From the NCBI RefSeq assembly GCF_003573695.1, contig NC_039359.1, positions 137,851,939 to 137,915,938 of the forward strand: 64,000 nt of DNA. Direction: 5' to 3'. Under the pieces are notes generated by a model. It worked only from the letters and a program-made list of their open reading frames with translations, was not told where the DNA came from and ran no database searches. Positions within the stretch are counted from its first letter, which is position 1; every line of letters begins with the position of its first letter. A program made the position numbers and the translations under genes. Source of the DNA: Papaver somniferum (lineage: Eukaryota > Streptophyta > Magnoliopsida > Ranunculales > Papaveraceae). Shown one piece after another: positions 36,382 to 47,445 of the stretch.

Positions 36382-37885
36382 GAACGATTTTTTGGGGACC
36401 ATGGTTTTTTTGGGAGACCATGGTCCTATTAGGCCACCTGCACTATAGTTATAAGGGGTGTCCTAAAGCATTGTAATGACTAACCCACACTTAACCTAAT
36501 TTAATTTAAAACCAACCCAATAACCACCTATATATATATATAACCACCACCGCCCACCACCGCCGATTACCACCACCACCACCACCCCCGATTATCACCA
36601 CCACCAACCACCAATTACCACCACCGCCGATTACCACCACCACCACCTCCGATTATCACCACCACCACCCATCGATTACCACCACCACCTACGATTACCA
36701 CCACCACCAACCACCACCACCACTATATATATATATAGTTTAATTTAAAACATTAACAAAGATATTCTCACAAACCCATTACTTGTCATTCGTTTTTGGT
36801 TGAATAAATGAGAAGTAATCATTAAAATGAGTTGAAAATGGAAGTTGCAGAGAGGTTTAATGGAGGGTTTTTTTTCAGAGAAAAGTTCGGTTATCAAGAA
36901 TTAATTTTTTCTTAACCGAACTCAGATTTCGGTTGATTCGCAAAAAAATACTTTTAACCGAACTTCTTATGTTAGAACAACACAAGTCCATAAGTTCGGT
37001 TCCTTCGTAAAATAAGGATATCACCGAAATTTAGTTTACGAAAATAATGAGAAGTCCACAAGTTCGGTTCATTCGCAAAAATGTTAAGTTTTCTTTGTAA
37101 CCGAACTCTACCTTTGAAACTTCGTAACCGAACTCTACCTAACTCGCCAAGAAATAAATTTCATAGTAACCGAACGCTTGCCTAATTGCATATATGCATA
37201 TATAAGCCCAGTTCGGTTGATTCGCAAAATATGTTGAAGTTTGGGAACCAACCGAACTTCTAACACTAGGTTACTTTTAACCTGCAGTTCGGTTGGGAAC
37301 TTGGTTGCGTTGAAGTTTGCGAACTAACCGAACACACAAGATGTACCCAAATAAATTGTTAAGTTCAAAGTTCGGTTACCTACCATTTTATCCTAGGTAA
37401 CCGAACATTACACTGTACGACCAAAACCTCCATTAACGAGCGAGTTCGGTAACCTGCGTGTTTGGAAAACGTAACCGAACTACACTTTCAGGCGTGTTCG
37501 GTTACATGTTCTTGACATATGGTAACCGAACTGGCCCAAATCTACATAAAGAATTTCATTTTTTTTGAAAATTTGAAGCAATTCAATCAACATTATCTAA
37601 GTTTGAAGCCTACCTGGGTACCCAAATACCCTTCCTCCAGTTGTGATTGGTAAAATCCATCGTTTTTCATCTTTTCCTTCTTCATCTTCTCTAACTTAAT
37701 CATCTCACTAATCATTACACTAACTATTATTAACACTAACCAATCATCACCCAAAATTAATCAGGATACTAATTTAGATATTAATATAAATATTTAGATA
37801 AGGGGTGATCTAGATTTATTTCTAATGTCTTTACCCAAAATAAAACCATGATCCCAAAAAAACCATGGTCCCCAAAAATTCGTTC
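36382..37885. mobile_element. MULE-type MITE 2, same family
   Basis: Ends GAACGATTTTTTGGGGACC and the near complement at 37885; flanked by TTAGATAA at 36374-36381 and 37886-37893 (8 bp exact). It shares the ACCATGGT-rich TIR with MITE 1. The interior carries CCACCACC repeats (36541-36721) and many GTTCGGTT/AACCGAAC motifs (36885-37530), here largely arranged as inverted pairs. No transposase. Confidence 0.85.
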
Positions 37886-37893
37886 TTAGATAA

Positions 37894-38155
37894 AGGCATA
37901 AAGCATGCAATGTGGGACTAGACTAATCTCAACAAGGGAAAATCAGAAACTGCTAAACTATTAAGGAGACATTTGGTAAACGGTCACAGTGTTAACAACC
38001 CTAGTACAAATGCCGTATTGTTGAATTTTTCATCGGATGGCCTCTAATTGGTCGGCGAATCACATATTTATTACGTTTTGACTAATATACCTTCTAACTT
38101 AGCTAAGTTAAAATTTTTGAAGTCATACGACTATTTTTCACTTTTCAATTAATTT
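37894..38155. other. No gene seen
   Basis: AT-rich spacer. ACTAATCTCAACAAGGG is present but no repeat or gene was recognised. TAATTT at 38150-38155 is the left candidate target duplication of the next element. Confidence 0.5.
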
Positions 38156-38639
38156 AGGTTTTACCTATTTTCCATCCCTACTTTCCCTAATTCTCATCCC
38201 AACCACATTCATCATATTCTATAACTTTTTTAAAATTGGGTAAAGGAAACTCACTCTTTTGTTTTCCATAGTTAACGATGAGAGGTTGAAAATTAGTTAT
38301 CAAATCACGGTTCTCATCGGGTTTGATTCAATTTCCGGACTTAATTTTATATGATATGATGAAAATAATAAAAATTTGGGATAAAAAAGTAATTCATTAC
38401 TCCCCGTACCTATTATATAGGCGGAATGTTGAATTCTGCTTGTACCACAGGCAGACGGATTACTATTTCCAAGGTGAATATTTCCATACATGCCCTTATT
38501 AATGGTACATAGATAACATAATAACCTCTAAAAAACCAGGGTGATACTCTTTGGGCCAAATAAAAACCGTATCCAATGAAAATGGAACAAAAACCCCATT
38601 TCAATTCAAAATAATTAAATTTAGTTTTTAACTGATTTT

Positions 38640-39379
38640 TTTTCCCAATTTACCCTGACCCTGTATACACGATCCTATAATAGAAATTTTGGTGGAAACT
38701 TACGGAGATCGTATGGAGATCGGATTTACAGAGAAGATTCGAGATATTCTCCACTGGAATCTTCCTGTATTTAGATTTTAGGGTTCCTATATATCAGATT
38801 CACAATAATTTCATTGATTTTTTCGATTCACAAACCATTCTTATCTCTTTCTACGATTCGATTTCATATTTGATCATCTTAGAAACGAATTTTCATAGTT
38901 CTTGTTCGCTTCAGTTTAGTTGAATTACAGAGGATATCGTGGAATTCAATCTTAGATCGAGATTGATTTGTACTGTTGAAGAAATTAAAGAGATTCTGTT
39001 TTCCGTTCTCGTCATCTTTTCAGCTTAATTTGAAGAAAATAGGAGAACAATTATTCATCAGAAACGCAAATTCGAATTGTCATGTTAAGTCGATCATCTT
39101 CAGATTGAGTAGTAGAACCATATTCATCAGAAACACAAATTCGATTTCAGGTATTTTTGCTGAATTTTTTTCTTTTTGAATTTTCTAGTTGATTTCATTA
39201 GAGAAGCTACAATAATGTTACACTTTTTCTTTGCGGTTCGTATTGAAATCATTTGCTCATGTGTGATTATTTTGTTGTTGTTGTTCTTCATATTTAATTG
39301 AGTCGACATGAATGTGATTTTTTTGTTTCCACTTTTAAATTGAGTGAAACCTTTTTTGGTTCCATACTTTGCTTGTAGA
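38640..39379 (+). other. 5' leader and intron of the MULE remnant
   Basis: Resembles a plant 5' UTR followed by an intron: a donor AG|GTATTT near 39151, a T-rich stretch and acceptor CTTGTAG ending at ~39379, just before the start codon. The open frame 38976-39179 in the leader has no domain. Confidence 0.35.
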
Positions 39380-39380
39380 T

Positions 39381-39804
39381 ATGAACTCTGTTATTGCAGC
39401 TGTATGTCACAATGAAGCTTCATTGTCCTTTAGTATTGGTTTGCGATCAACTCTTATGGATTTAAAGGATAACATCTGTCTAAACTGGGTTCAATTGTCA
39501 CCATTTTCTATTGATATCATTTACAAATCTAGTGAGCAGCAACAGGTTCTTCAGTTTGATTATGATCTCCAATCAGCGCCTGCTTTTTCTCTGTTTCATA
39601 AGTTCCCACAGTTGAAAAGTATGTGACAATTTCACCCAAGTCTGTTATTCATGGACCTAAGATTTTTCCACAGTCAGGTCGTCCAAGTAAGAGGAAAAGG
39701 ATTCCCAATACAGATTCAATTCCCAAAAAGAAGATGAGAACTTGCGGTGGCTGCAATGAATGGACTACTCATAATCGAAGGACATGCCCTACGAAGAAGA
39801 TGTG
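39381..39804 (+). pseudogene. MULE transposase, N-terminus fused to C-terminus
   Basis: The first 81 codons (MNSVIAAVCHNEASLSFSIG, then NICLNWVQLSPFSIDIIY) resemble the N-terminal domain of the MULE transposases at 19258. After a frameshift near 39623 the sequence reads SGRPSKRKRIPNTDSIPKKK and a CGGCNEWTTHNRRTC zinc knuckle, the usual MULE C-terminus. The DNA-binding and DDE catalytic domains between are deleted. The knuckle spacing (C-x2-C-x5-H-x4-C) has one extra residue. A deletion derivative without catalytic ability. Confidence 0.65.
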
Positions 39805-40592
39805 AACTATTTTAAGACTGATTCACTTTAAATTTAGTTCATAATGAGACTTCTTCTATTCTAATAGACTGATTTACTTTTCGTCAACTTTGAGTATTAG
39901 CTTTAGTTTAGACTACAATATGCTTTAGTCTACATTTTTAGAACATAGAATTCACTTCTTTGTATTTTTTTTACTATTATTGTTCATTTATCTTCTTGTC
40001 TACATTTTGTTACAGTTAAACATGTTTATTTCCTGCTGGTGTTTCATTTAGATTAATTCTTTGTTTTATGTTTCACCTGCAATATGTTGAAACCCTTTTT
40101 GGTTTCATCATTTCTACTATTTTTCCTTTTAGGTTTCACCTGCAATATGTTGAAACCCTTTTTGGTTTCATCATTTCTTCTCTTATTTTGTAACCAAAAT
40201 AGATCACTGCTTTTGGAACTGTGTATTGTTGATTTGTAACTGTACATTGTTGAGTTTTCCAAGTATGTTGGAATCGGCTTGGCTTTTTTCCTTTTAACTT
40301 TGATGTGTTATGAATTATTGCCATGACTTATTACCATTGTGTCGATTGTCGGACGCTAAGCTATCCTTGGTGTGTTTTCTGTTATAATTTAATACTTCGA
40401 TGTAATTAGACTTCTTCCTTTGCTATATGAACATGTTAATAGGCCACAAAATATTAAAAATTGGCTTATAAACCAAGCCGTTATACGACCCTTTTTCCTT
40501 TTGGTTTCACCTTTAATATGATGGAACCCTTTTTGGTTTCATCATTTTACTGCTACAGTGGAACCAAAATATGTTGGAACCCTTTTTGGTTT

Positions 40593-41566
40593 TGATAGAC
40601 GCATTTATGTGTCTAATATGTCTCTATTGTATGTATTGCTAGTGCTCAATTTTGTATTTATTGTGTTCTTTTATGTCTTTGTAAGAATTTTTAGAGAAAT
40701 AAGCTCTTGCGGCGATATTGGCTCAAAAAGTGGTGTTTTACACCCGAGGATAGAGTACTAAAGGCACCCTCGAAATGCACCGGAAGCGTCCCAGAAATGT
40801 GCCGGAGGAATCCAGAAAAATTACTATTTCCACCCCAAAATTACTATTTCCACCCCAATTGCTATTCGCACCCCCAGTTTGGATAGGGGGACACCATCTT
40901 CTTCATTTCAAAAACTGAATTTTGGCGGGAAAAAAATATATCAACTGGCAGATGTTTGTTGGAATTTTTGAACGTGTTCTAGGGCGATTCAATGGCTGAT
41001 TTTTGGTAGGAAGTTGTGTTATGTCCTATAAAACACGTTTTGGGCTTTTGGTTCGATCAAATTTGGCCATAATTAGCTGGACAGTTCACGGAAGCAAAAC
41101 AGGGAAACACGGGTTGGACACGGGATTGGAGAAGATTTGAGCGTGTTCTTCTCATGCATGAGGGCTCTAGCAACGTTGTGGGTCGTGTTTAAACACTTCT
41201 AGAGTGACCAGGATGGAAATCTATGCGTACCAGAGCAAGAATGGAAAGAAAATATTCCCAAGAATATTTTTCTTTACTGCCGAGTAATGAAGATTATATG
41301 GAGTAATTGAGGGAGATTCAACGAGCTGTAGGTGTATAAATATGTTACCTGGGAGTACTATAGAGGGCGGTCGAGAGTTTTGGGGAGGTTTGGAGGCGAG
41401 CAGAGAGGCGCAGGAGGAGTTGCAGAGAAGTTACCTGCTGCTGCTGCTGCTGCCATTAACACGCCTGAAGAACACGAAGAACGGACCTGCCAGAGCAGTC
41501 GTTCTTCAACAGTGACAGCGACAGCGGCTCGTGGGTCGTAGTGTGGGTCTTAAAACGCTACAACAA
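40593..41566 (+). repeat. 5' LTR, 3'-truncated
   Basis: Collinear without indels with 45395-46368 (offset 4802). It stops at CGCTACAACAA and jumps directly into leader sequence equivalent to ~1145 of copy A. Confidence 0.9.
41335..41343 (+). promoter_or_regulatory. LTR TATA box (5' LTR)
   Basis: TATAAATAT in a GC-richer context, present identically at 46137-46145 in the 3' LTR. Transcription would start ~30 bp downstream, near GAGTACTATAGAGG (inference). Confidence 0.55.
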
Positions 41567-42368
41567 TGGACTTTGGACTTTAAACAATTGGACTTTATTT
41601 TTTTTAACCCTACGGAAGGGTATTATTATTAAAAAAAAAAAAATTATTATGTAAACTGTGTGCAGGGAAGGACGACGATTACTATATCGTCTCGGCCCCT
41701 CGGGTTCGCACACGGCATAGGAGTCGTGGCCCGAGTCGACAACAACGGTTCATCCCCCGTCTGGTACGGGAGGTAAGTCCATCGAAACACTCGCGAATCT
41801 CCTGTAAGCGAGTTACTGTATTCCTTAAGGTGGTTCATTGATTGAGGACGAATTTGGACTGTTTTTAAATTCCTAGTAAAGGGAAAGGCCTGGCCAATAC
41901 AAGATAGGGGTTTGGATTTCATCACCGCTCCCTTCTTGCCCGCCTTAGGAAAACGAAACCTAACGCGAACCCAAGCTTAAAATTTGGAATAGAACGAGAC
42001 CGATAGGGTAACGAGCTTAATAGGAAACTCGTTCGAAAAATATTGGTTGCTCTTTAAGCACACTCCAAAGTTCATGATGGTTTCTGTGAGTTGAATGCGT
42101 GACTGCGCCGCCTTGTGATAGCGGTGAGGCCTTGGGTATCAAAGCTCCACTGAGCTTCCCTCGCCTCAATTCAACTTACTTTGACTCGGATTGATTCCAG
42201 AGGGGTTTGCTCAAATGCAACGAATTCCCTTTCGAAAGATAGAAGCTGGTCTAGAAACAATCTAAGTGGAGCCATCATGCTTTTTGTTTGCTAGAAATCT
42301 TTAGGTTTGTTTTGGTGGAGTCGAGTCAGCCTTGTTTGTGATTGTGTAGAATTCCCTTGCAATTAAGA
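41567..42368 (+). other. Retroelement leader, conserved with copy A
   Basis: From ~41650 it matches the reverse complement of 347-1070 closely. It includes a strong donor-like GGGAG|GTAAGTCC at ~41771 and acceptor-like TTTGCTAG at ~42293, so the ORF mRNA may be spliced. Function unknown. Confidence 0.6.
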
Positions 42369-43811
42369 ATGTCGAGCTGGTATGATAGAAGCCAATACAA
42401 TGAATATCGACCCGAATTTGAATATGGACATCATCATTTTTATGACCATGGTGGGAATAGTAGTTGGGAACGACAACCTTTTCAAGGTTATGGTTCATAC
42501 CATGGTGAGCCCAATTACTATCCACACATGTATCAGTCTTACGAGCAAGAAGATTATAGTACTAGTTCTTCGTCTCTAGAGGATACAATCAAACTATTGA
42601 AAAGTAGTCCTTTTTATGATCCTTCTGATAATTCCTCTTTACTAGAGTCAACACGTAAGTTAGCTGAGTCGACGCGTAAGTTAGCTGATATGAATAGTAT
42701 AATTATAGACGAAAGAACTAAAATAATGAGTGAACCTTCTTTAGAAGACCACCTCAAGAGGATAGCTGAGACGAACGAAAGAATTGCTCGAAATTACTTG
42801 AATTGCCAATATAGTGTATCCAATAATACCCTTGAGAATGAAGATAGTTATTTACACAATCAAGAGAACGAGGTTATAATTGGTAACACTACTTATTTAG
42901 ATAAGGTTCAATCATCTTCGTACTATTATGATGATGAGGATAGTAGTGATGAAGAATCTGAAATATGTAGGCATAGTGATCAGGAATCTAGTAATCCAAT
43001 TGAGCTTTATAGTGATTATATTATTTCTACTTCAAATCCAAATAATTTTTATGATTATTCACCTATTAAAGAGGACGAGGATTTGATTAGGAATACCACC
43101 GTTTTAGACGATGTAGTATTTCCTTTTGATTACGAAGCCGATAGTGGTTTAGAGGAACGGGTTTATTCTGAAAATGCTGTTTTAGAGTCTAGCGACTTAG
43201 AAACAATAATCTTGAATGAAGAACATAGACTCGTAGAGATGAGTAAAGATGCACTACCTGATAATAAATTAGAAGAATCAATTGACCATTTTCAAGAATC
43301 TAATGATCCAGAAATTAGGGAGATTGTAACTAGTCTATCTAGAGACACTAAAAACTCTAAGTTTGGGGGTGATTATCACCTTCATAGTGCCTTACCTTTA
43401 ACTCTCAGAAAGTCCCTTCACTTAGGACTTGATATCTCTGCCTCGACAATTTTACAAGATTACCTTCATACTCGTTTTCCCGAACCTAATGATGTCCTGA
43501 AAAAGGTTCAGTCGTTAGAAACCCATCCTCTGGTCGATGTGGTTTTCCCAGGCTATGATACCCAGATTGACTTTGTTTTCCCACCAAATAGTTTTCTTCC
43601 AATTGTGGGAACGTATAGATTTCAAATGTGTCACTTATTAAGTTCTGATACTAAGCCTAAGTACTTTAGGAAATTAGAATCGACACATTTGCTTCAGAAT
43701 GACCACTACTCTAACTGTGGTCAACTTTGTAAGTCATACCTAATTGACTTAGAGGATCCTAAATTATTTATGTTATTTTGTGACTCCAGGTTCTTATCTG
43801 AGTTTTTCTAG
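42369..43811 (+). CDS. Retroelement ORF, 480 aa, unknown function
   Basis: Starts MSSWYDRSQYNEYRPEFEYG. A Met nine codons upstream is less likely because 42369 is the start conserved in copy A. The N-terminal third is Tyr/His/Ser-rich; residues ~70-130 hold a helix-like stretch with two LAESTRKLADMNS-type repeats and DHLKRIAETNERIARN, possibly a coiled coil. The middle is very acidic, and the C-terminal third is more globular (LPLTLRKSLHLGLDIS, RFPEPNDVLKKVQSLE, VGTYRFQMCHLLSS). No zinc knuckle, protease, RT or integrase. It stops at TAG 43809-43811, after which the same frame stays open. Probably a gag-like or accessory protein of a parasitic element family. Confidence 0.7.
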   Translation: MSSWYDRSQYNEYRPEFEYGHHHFYDHGGNSSWERQPFQGYGSYHGEPNYYPHMYQSYEQEDYSTSSSSLEDTIKLLKSSPFYDPSDNSSLLESTRKLAESTRKLADMNSIIIDERTKIMSEPSLEDHLKRIAETNERIARNYLNCQYSVSNNTLENEDSYLHNQENEVIIGNTTYLDKVQSSSYYYDDEDSSDEESEICRHSDQESSNPIELYSDYIISTSNPNNFYDYSPIKEDEDLIRNTTVLDDVVFPFDYEADSGLEERVYSENAVLESSDLETIILNEEHRLVEMSKDALPDNKLEESIDHFQESNDPEIREIVTSLSRDTKNSKFGGDYHLHSALPLTLRKSLHLGLDISASTILQDYLHTRFPEPNDVLKKVQSLETHPLVDVVFPGYDTQIDFVFPPNSFLPIVGTYRFQMCHLLSSDTKPKYFRKLESTHLLQNDHYSNCGQLCKSYLIDLEDPKLFMLFCDSRFLSEFF

Positions 43812-44051
43812 ACTCTAGGACCTAATAATTTGGATCCTACCTATGAGGAAATGCATCCGAGGAAAATAGTTTATTTAGACCCCTTCATAGAACCTGAACC
43901 TGAACCGCAATTAGCGATAGTTATCCAGAAACTAGGTAAGGGCACGCTAGTCTTGTTCATTTTCTTGGTTCACTGCAATTTCCTGTTGTCAGTTCTTTTT
44001 GGTTTTAAAGACCCACAGTTATTCCGGCTACTGTTATACGGTTCGAGTTGA
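43812..44051 (+). CDS. In-frame continuation of the retroelement ORF
   Basis: Directly follows the TAG in the same frame and reads TLGPNNLDPTYEEMHPRKIV, then an acidic EPEPEPQLAIVIQKLGK and a hydrophobic TLVLFIFLVHCNFLLSVLFG segment (one possible membrane helix) to TGA at 44051. Either the TAG is a point mutation in a ~560-codon ORF or it is read through. An internal start at 43830 would require a non-ATG codon. Confidence 0.45.
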   Translation, partial: TLGPNNLDPTYEEMHPRKIVYLDPFIEPEPEPQLAIVIQKLGKGTLVLFIFLVHCNFLLSVLFGFKDPQLFRLLLYGSS

Positions 44052-45391
44052 CCAAACCTTTCCCACGTCTGGCTGAAGACTTTAAACTTAGCACTTCTTG
44101 GGAGGTAACCCAATCTCATGCAACACGATAATATCTTTCCTTAACTCTTTCGCTTCGAATGGTAACAGTTTCTCCTTGTTCATGCTTTTAGTTTCATCTT
44201 TAGAACATTGAGGACAATGTTAGATTTAAGTTTGGGGGTATGGGAGAAACTTTTTAGTTGCAATAAATAAACTCCAGAGCCTAGAAATTTACGCTTATTA
44301 AGGATAACACTAACCAATCTAAGTGGATGGAAACATTTTTGTTTTAGGAGTTGAGGAACCAATCTGACTAGATGGAAACATCTATAGAGTTTATTCATAA
44401 AAGCACAGAGCTCAGGTGTTAGAAATAACATGATAGTTTCGCCATATCTCGTCGAGTCCTTTTCACTTTATATTTTTAGTTTTCTTTTGTTTCAAGTGAT
44501 TTGGTGGGGCACACGATTCAAGTTGTTACCTTTGCTAGGGTGAAATAGAGTGACTGAGTTACCCAAAAAAAAAAAGAAAAAAAAAAAAAAAAAAAAAANN
44601 NNNNNNNNNNNNNNNNNNNNNNNNNNNNNNNNNNNNNNNNNNNNNNNNNNNNNNNNNNNNNNNNNNNNNNNNNNNNNNNNNNNNNNNNNNNNNNNNNNNN
44701 NNNNNNNNNNNNNNNNNNNNNNNNNNNNNNNNNNNNNNNNNNNNNNNNNNNNNNNNNNNNNNNNNNNNNNNNNNNNNNNNNNNNNNNNNNNNNNNNNNNN
44801 NNNNNCCGTTAAATTAAAAAAAAAAAAAAAAAAAGGTTATTGTTATGTGTAGTCAACTGCTGGTTCCCTTGTATTTGCCAGTTTGTTGATCTAGATTTAA
44901 GTTATTAACTACTGGTTCCCTTGTATATGCCAGTGTGTTAATATTAGTCAGACCGGTATCTCAGTCATTTAGGTTAGGTTCATCTTGGCAGAGGCCTTTA
45001 GACAGATATGGGAAACACCGTTCGCTTTTCAACCATCTACATTTTTCTTTCCATCTTCTTAATCTTTTCATGTGATTAGTCTGACTCCGAGTATGATGTC
45101 CATCGTGAAACTATCTTAGTAGAGCTCTGTCACTTATATGAATTTTAGTATGCTTGAGTGCAAACTCGAGTACAACAATTGGAATTTCGCATCAGGGTTC
45201 TTCCTCTTAGAGTCAATAATTGTATGCCAACCAAGGAGGTTCTTTAGTGCTTTCCAAGGTTCTGGGTAGATAGCTAGGGTCTGGAGTATTGGTTTTTGTG
45301 GGTACACCTCTGATAAACCCACCCGAGATTAACTCGGTCACTTTTCAAGAATAAATTTTGCTCGAGGACTAGCAAATAATAAGTTTGGGGG
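44052..45391 (+). other. Retroelement 3' region with assembly gap
   Basis: Begins with TTGGGAGGTAACCCAAT, a string typical of plant Ty3-type internal regions. A purine-rich AAGTTTGGGGGTATGGGAG lies at ~44227. Two copies of CCAATCTRASTRGATGGAAAC occur near 44313 and 44358. Non-coding apart from the gap. Confidence 0.6.
44599..44805. other. Assembly gap (207 N)
   Basis: N run bordered by A-rich homopolymer on both sides, so it lies in or next to a long poly(A)-like tract inside the retroelement. Any frame through it is meaningless. Confidence 0.98.
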
Positions 45392-45394
45392 TGT
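45381..45394 (+). promoter_or_regulatory. Polypurine tract
   Basis: AAGTTTGGGGGTG immediately precedes the 3' LTR start, in the position and form of a plus-strand primer for plant Ty3-type elements. Confidence 0.75.
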
Positions 45395-46963
45395 TGATAG
45401 ACGCATTTATGTGTCTAATATGTCTCTATTGTATGTATTGCTAGTGCTCAATTTTGTATTTATTGTGTTCTTTTATGTCTTTGTAGGAATTTTTAGAGAA
45501 ATAAGCTCTTGCGGCGATATTGGCTCAAAAAGTGGTGTTTTACACCCGAGGATAGAGTACTAAAGGCACCCTCGAAATGCACCGGAAGCGTCCCAGAAAT
45601 GTGCCGGAGGAATCCAGAAAAATTACTAGTTCCACCCCAAAATTACTATTTCCTCCCCAATTGCTATTCGCACCCCCAGTTTGGATAGGGGGACACCATC
45701 TTCTTCATTTCAAAAACTGAATTTTGGCGGGAAAAAAATATATCAACTGGCAGATGTTTGTTTGAATTTTTGAACGTGTTCTAGGGCGATTCAATGGCTG
45801 ATTTTTGGTAGGAAGTTGTGTTATGTCCTATAAAACACGTTTTGGGCTTTTGGTTCGATCAAATTTGGCCATAATTAGCTGGACAGTTCACGGAAGCAAA
45901 ACAGGGAAACACGGGTTGGACACGGGATTGGAGAAGATTTGAGCGTGTTCTTCTCATGCATGAGGGCTCTAGCAACGTTGTGGGTCGTGTTTAAACACTT
46001 CTAGAGTGACCAGGATGGAAATCTATGCGTACCAGAGCAAGAATGGAAAGAAAATATTCCCAAGAATATTTTTCTTTACTGCCGAGTAATGAAGATTATA
46101 TGGAGTAATTGAGGGAGATTCAACGAGCTGTAGGTGTATAAATATGTTACCTGGGAGTACTATAGAGGGCGGTCGAGAGTTTTGGGGAGGTTTGGAGGCG
46201 AGCAGAGAGGCGCAGGAGGAGTTGCAGAGAAGTTACCTGCTGCTGCTGCTGCTGCCATTAACACGCCTGAAGAACACGAAGAACGGACCTGCCAGAGCAG
46301 TCGTTCTTCAACAGTGACAGCGACAGCGGCTCGTGGGTCGTAGTGTGGGTCTTAAAACGCTACAACAACAGTTTATCTTTTTATCGTTCTTCCTTTTGTA
46401 ACAGTGAACAGCGCCTTTGCAACAGTTATTTCTGTTGCAATTTTTCTGTTCACTTGTTTTACTCCCTTTAATCAACTTTTTGAGCTTAATACATGTATTT
46501 TGAGATTATGATTAATATGAGGAGCTAAACCCCAACACTGGGGTGATGGAGAAAGCCTTGTTTCACACTTGGGTAATTATATTTAATTCTTCTCATGACT
46601 TTTGCACTAATTTTAATTGAAATTATGATTTGAAAAAATTAGTTGTCATTTGATTTGATGCGGCATGCTTAGCTTAGATGATTTGATGCCTCATGCTTAA
46701 CATTTACATCTAATATTTGGAGAATTTATCTTGGCAAAAATAAGAGTCAATATATTTTATATATTTACTGAGCTATAATTGTTAAAAGAATCATTATTTG
46801 AAACTTAAGAAATGAATTCGGTGGAATCCTAAACCCCAGTACCTCTTGCACCATTGTTAATATCTTTGTGTATATAATTTTTATAAATCTAAAAATCCAT
46901 TACCTTCACAAGTCCGAGAGTTTGAACCTTTATTACTACAACCACACGAAAAATCTTAAATCA
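45395..46963 (+). repeat. 3' LTR (1569 bp), complete
   Basis: Bounded by TGATAGACGC and TTAAATCA. Contains a TATA box at 46137-46145, a GCT/GCTG run at 46240-46255 and a terminal block (AAGTCCGAGAGTTTGAAC) shared with copy A. The 69-codon frame repeated in both LTRs (41332 and 46134) is not conserved in copy A and is not called. Confidence 0.9.
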
Positions 46964-46979
46964 GTTTCATCAAAAACCA

Positions 46980-47045
46980 GACTTTGCATAACATTCTGCG
47001 CCAATATGAAACAGACTTGCATAACATTCTGCGCCAATATGGTTT
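46980..47045. repeat. Tandem ~31-bp duplication
   Basis: ACTTTGCATAACATTCTGCG and ACTTGCATAACATTCTGCG in tandem, each followed by CCAATATG and a GAAAC/GTTTC motif. Confidence 0.8.
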
Positions 47046-47067
47046 CGCTTAAACATATTTGAAACCA

Positions 47068-47445
47068 TTAAAAACATTGTTTACAGGAAGTTGAGTGTAA
47101 GTCTAATTGAAACCATTCATACACCATGATACACCATGATAAACATTGTTTACAGGTAACTATAAAAGTTACAGAAAAGTGCTCGGGAATGGTCTGCAAT
47201 GTCAGCTTCTTCATTCTTTTCAGCTTGAAACAATATGGTACTGAACGTGGAGTTTTCTTATCAAATATTCTTAAGACAATCTTCACGGCTTCCATTTTAT
47301 TATTCAATTCCTCTTCCTTCATCTTACCGTCAAAGAATGGCCTGTAGAAATTCCAAAATGGGCATGCTCTAAGGGCCTTCATGTGCTCTCTTTTATTCTC
47401 TATCAAAGCCGTTATCTTAGGAGTCTCCACACACAAATGTGTCAA
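47068..47445 (-). pseudogene. MULE-borne ORF fragment, possibly Ulp1-associated region
   Basis: The 125-codon minus frame reads TPKITALIENKREHMKALRA, CPFWNFYRPFFDGKMKEEEL and KIVLRIFDKKTPRSVPYCFK. The pattern 'K.HM.AL...PFW.F...F..K' recalls the DUF1985-like region found upstream of Ulp1-type proteases in plant transposons, but I am not certain. No protease triad is visible. It stops before any catalytic domain. It may be part of the original cargo of the deleted MULE. Confidence 0.3.

Larger units (their letters stand above)
40593..46963 (+). mobile_element. Non-autonomous LTR retrotransposon, copy B (young)
   Basis: 5' LTR 40593-41566 (truncated), leader 41567-42368, ORF, polypurine tract, 3' LTR 45395-46963. 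GTTT flanks both ends (40589-40592 and 46964-46967), and joining the flanks restores the motif TTGGTTTCATCA common in the host MULE. The overlapping ~974 bp of the LTRs differ at about four positions, so the insertion is recent. There is no gag-pol. The 5' LTR lacks its last ~595 bp together with the PBS and ~250 bp of leader, so this copy cannot prime reverse transcription. Confidence 0.9.

Noticed and set aside
34263..37540. Arrays of short repeats with spacers, superficially CRISPR-like
   Set aside because: Repeat length, spacing and spacers are irregular, the repeats lie inside TIR elements with target duplications, and the DNA is plant nuclear.
41332..41541. 69-codon frame repeated identically at 46134-46343
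   Set aside because: It is identical only because the two LTRs are nearly identical; copy A does not preserve it.
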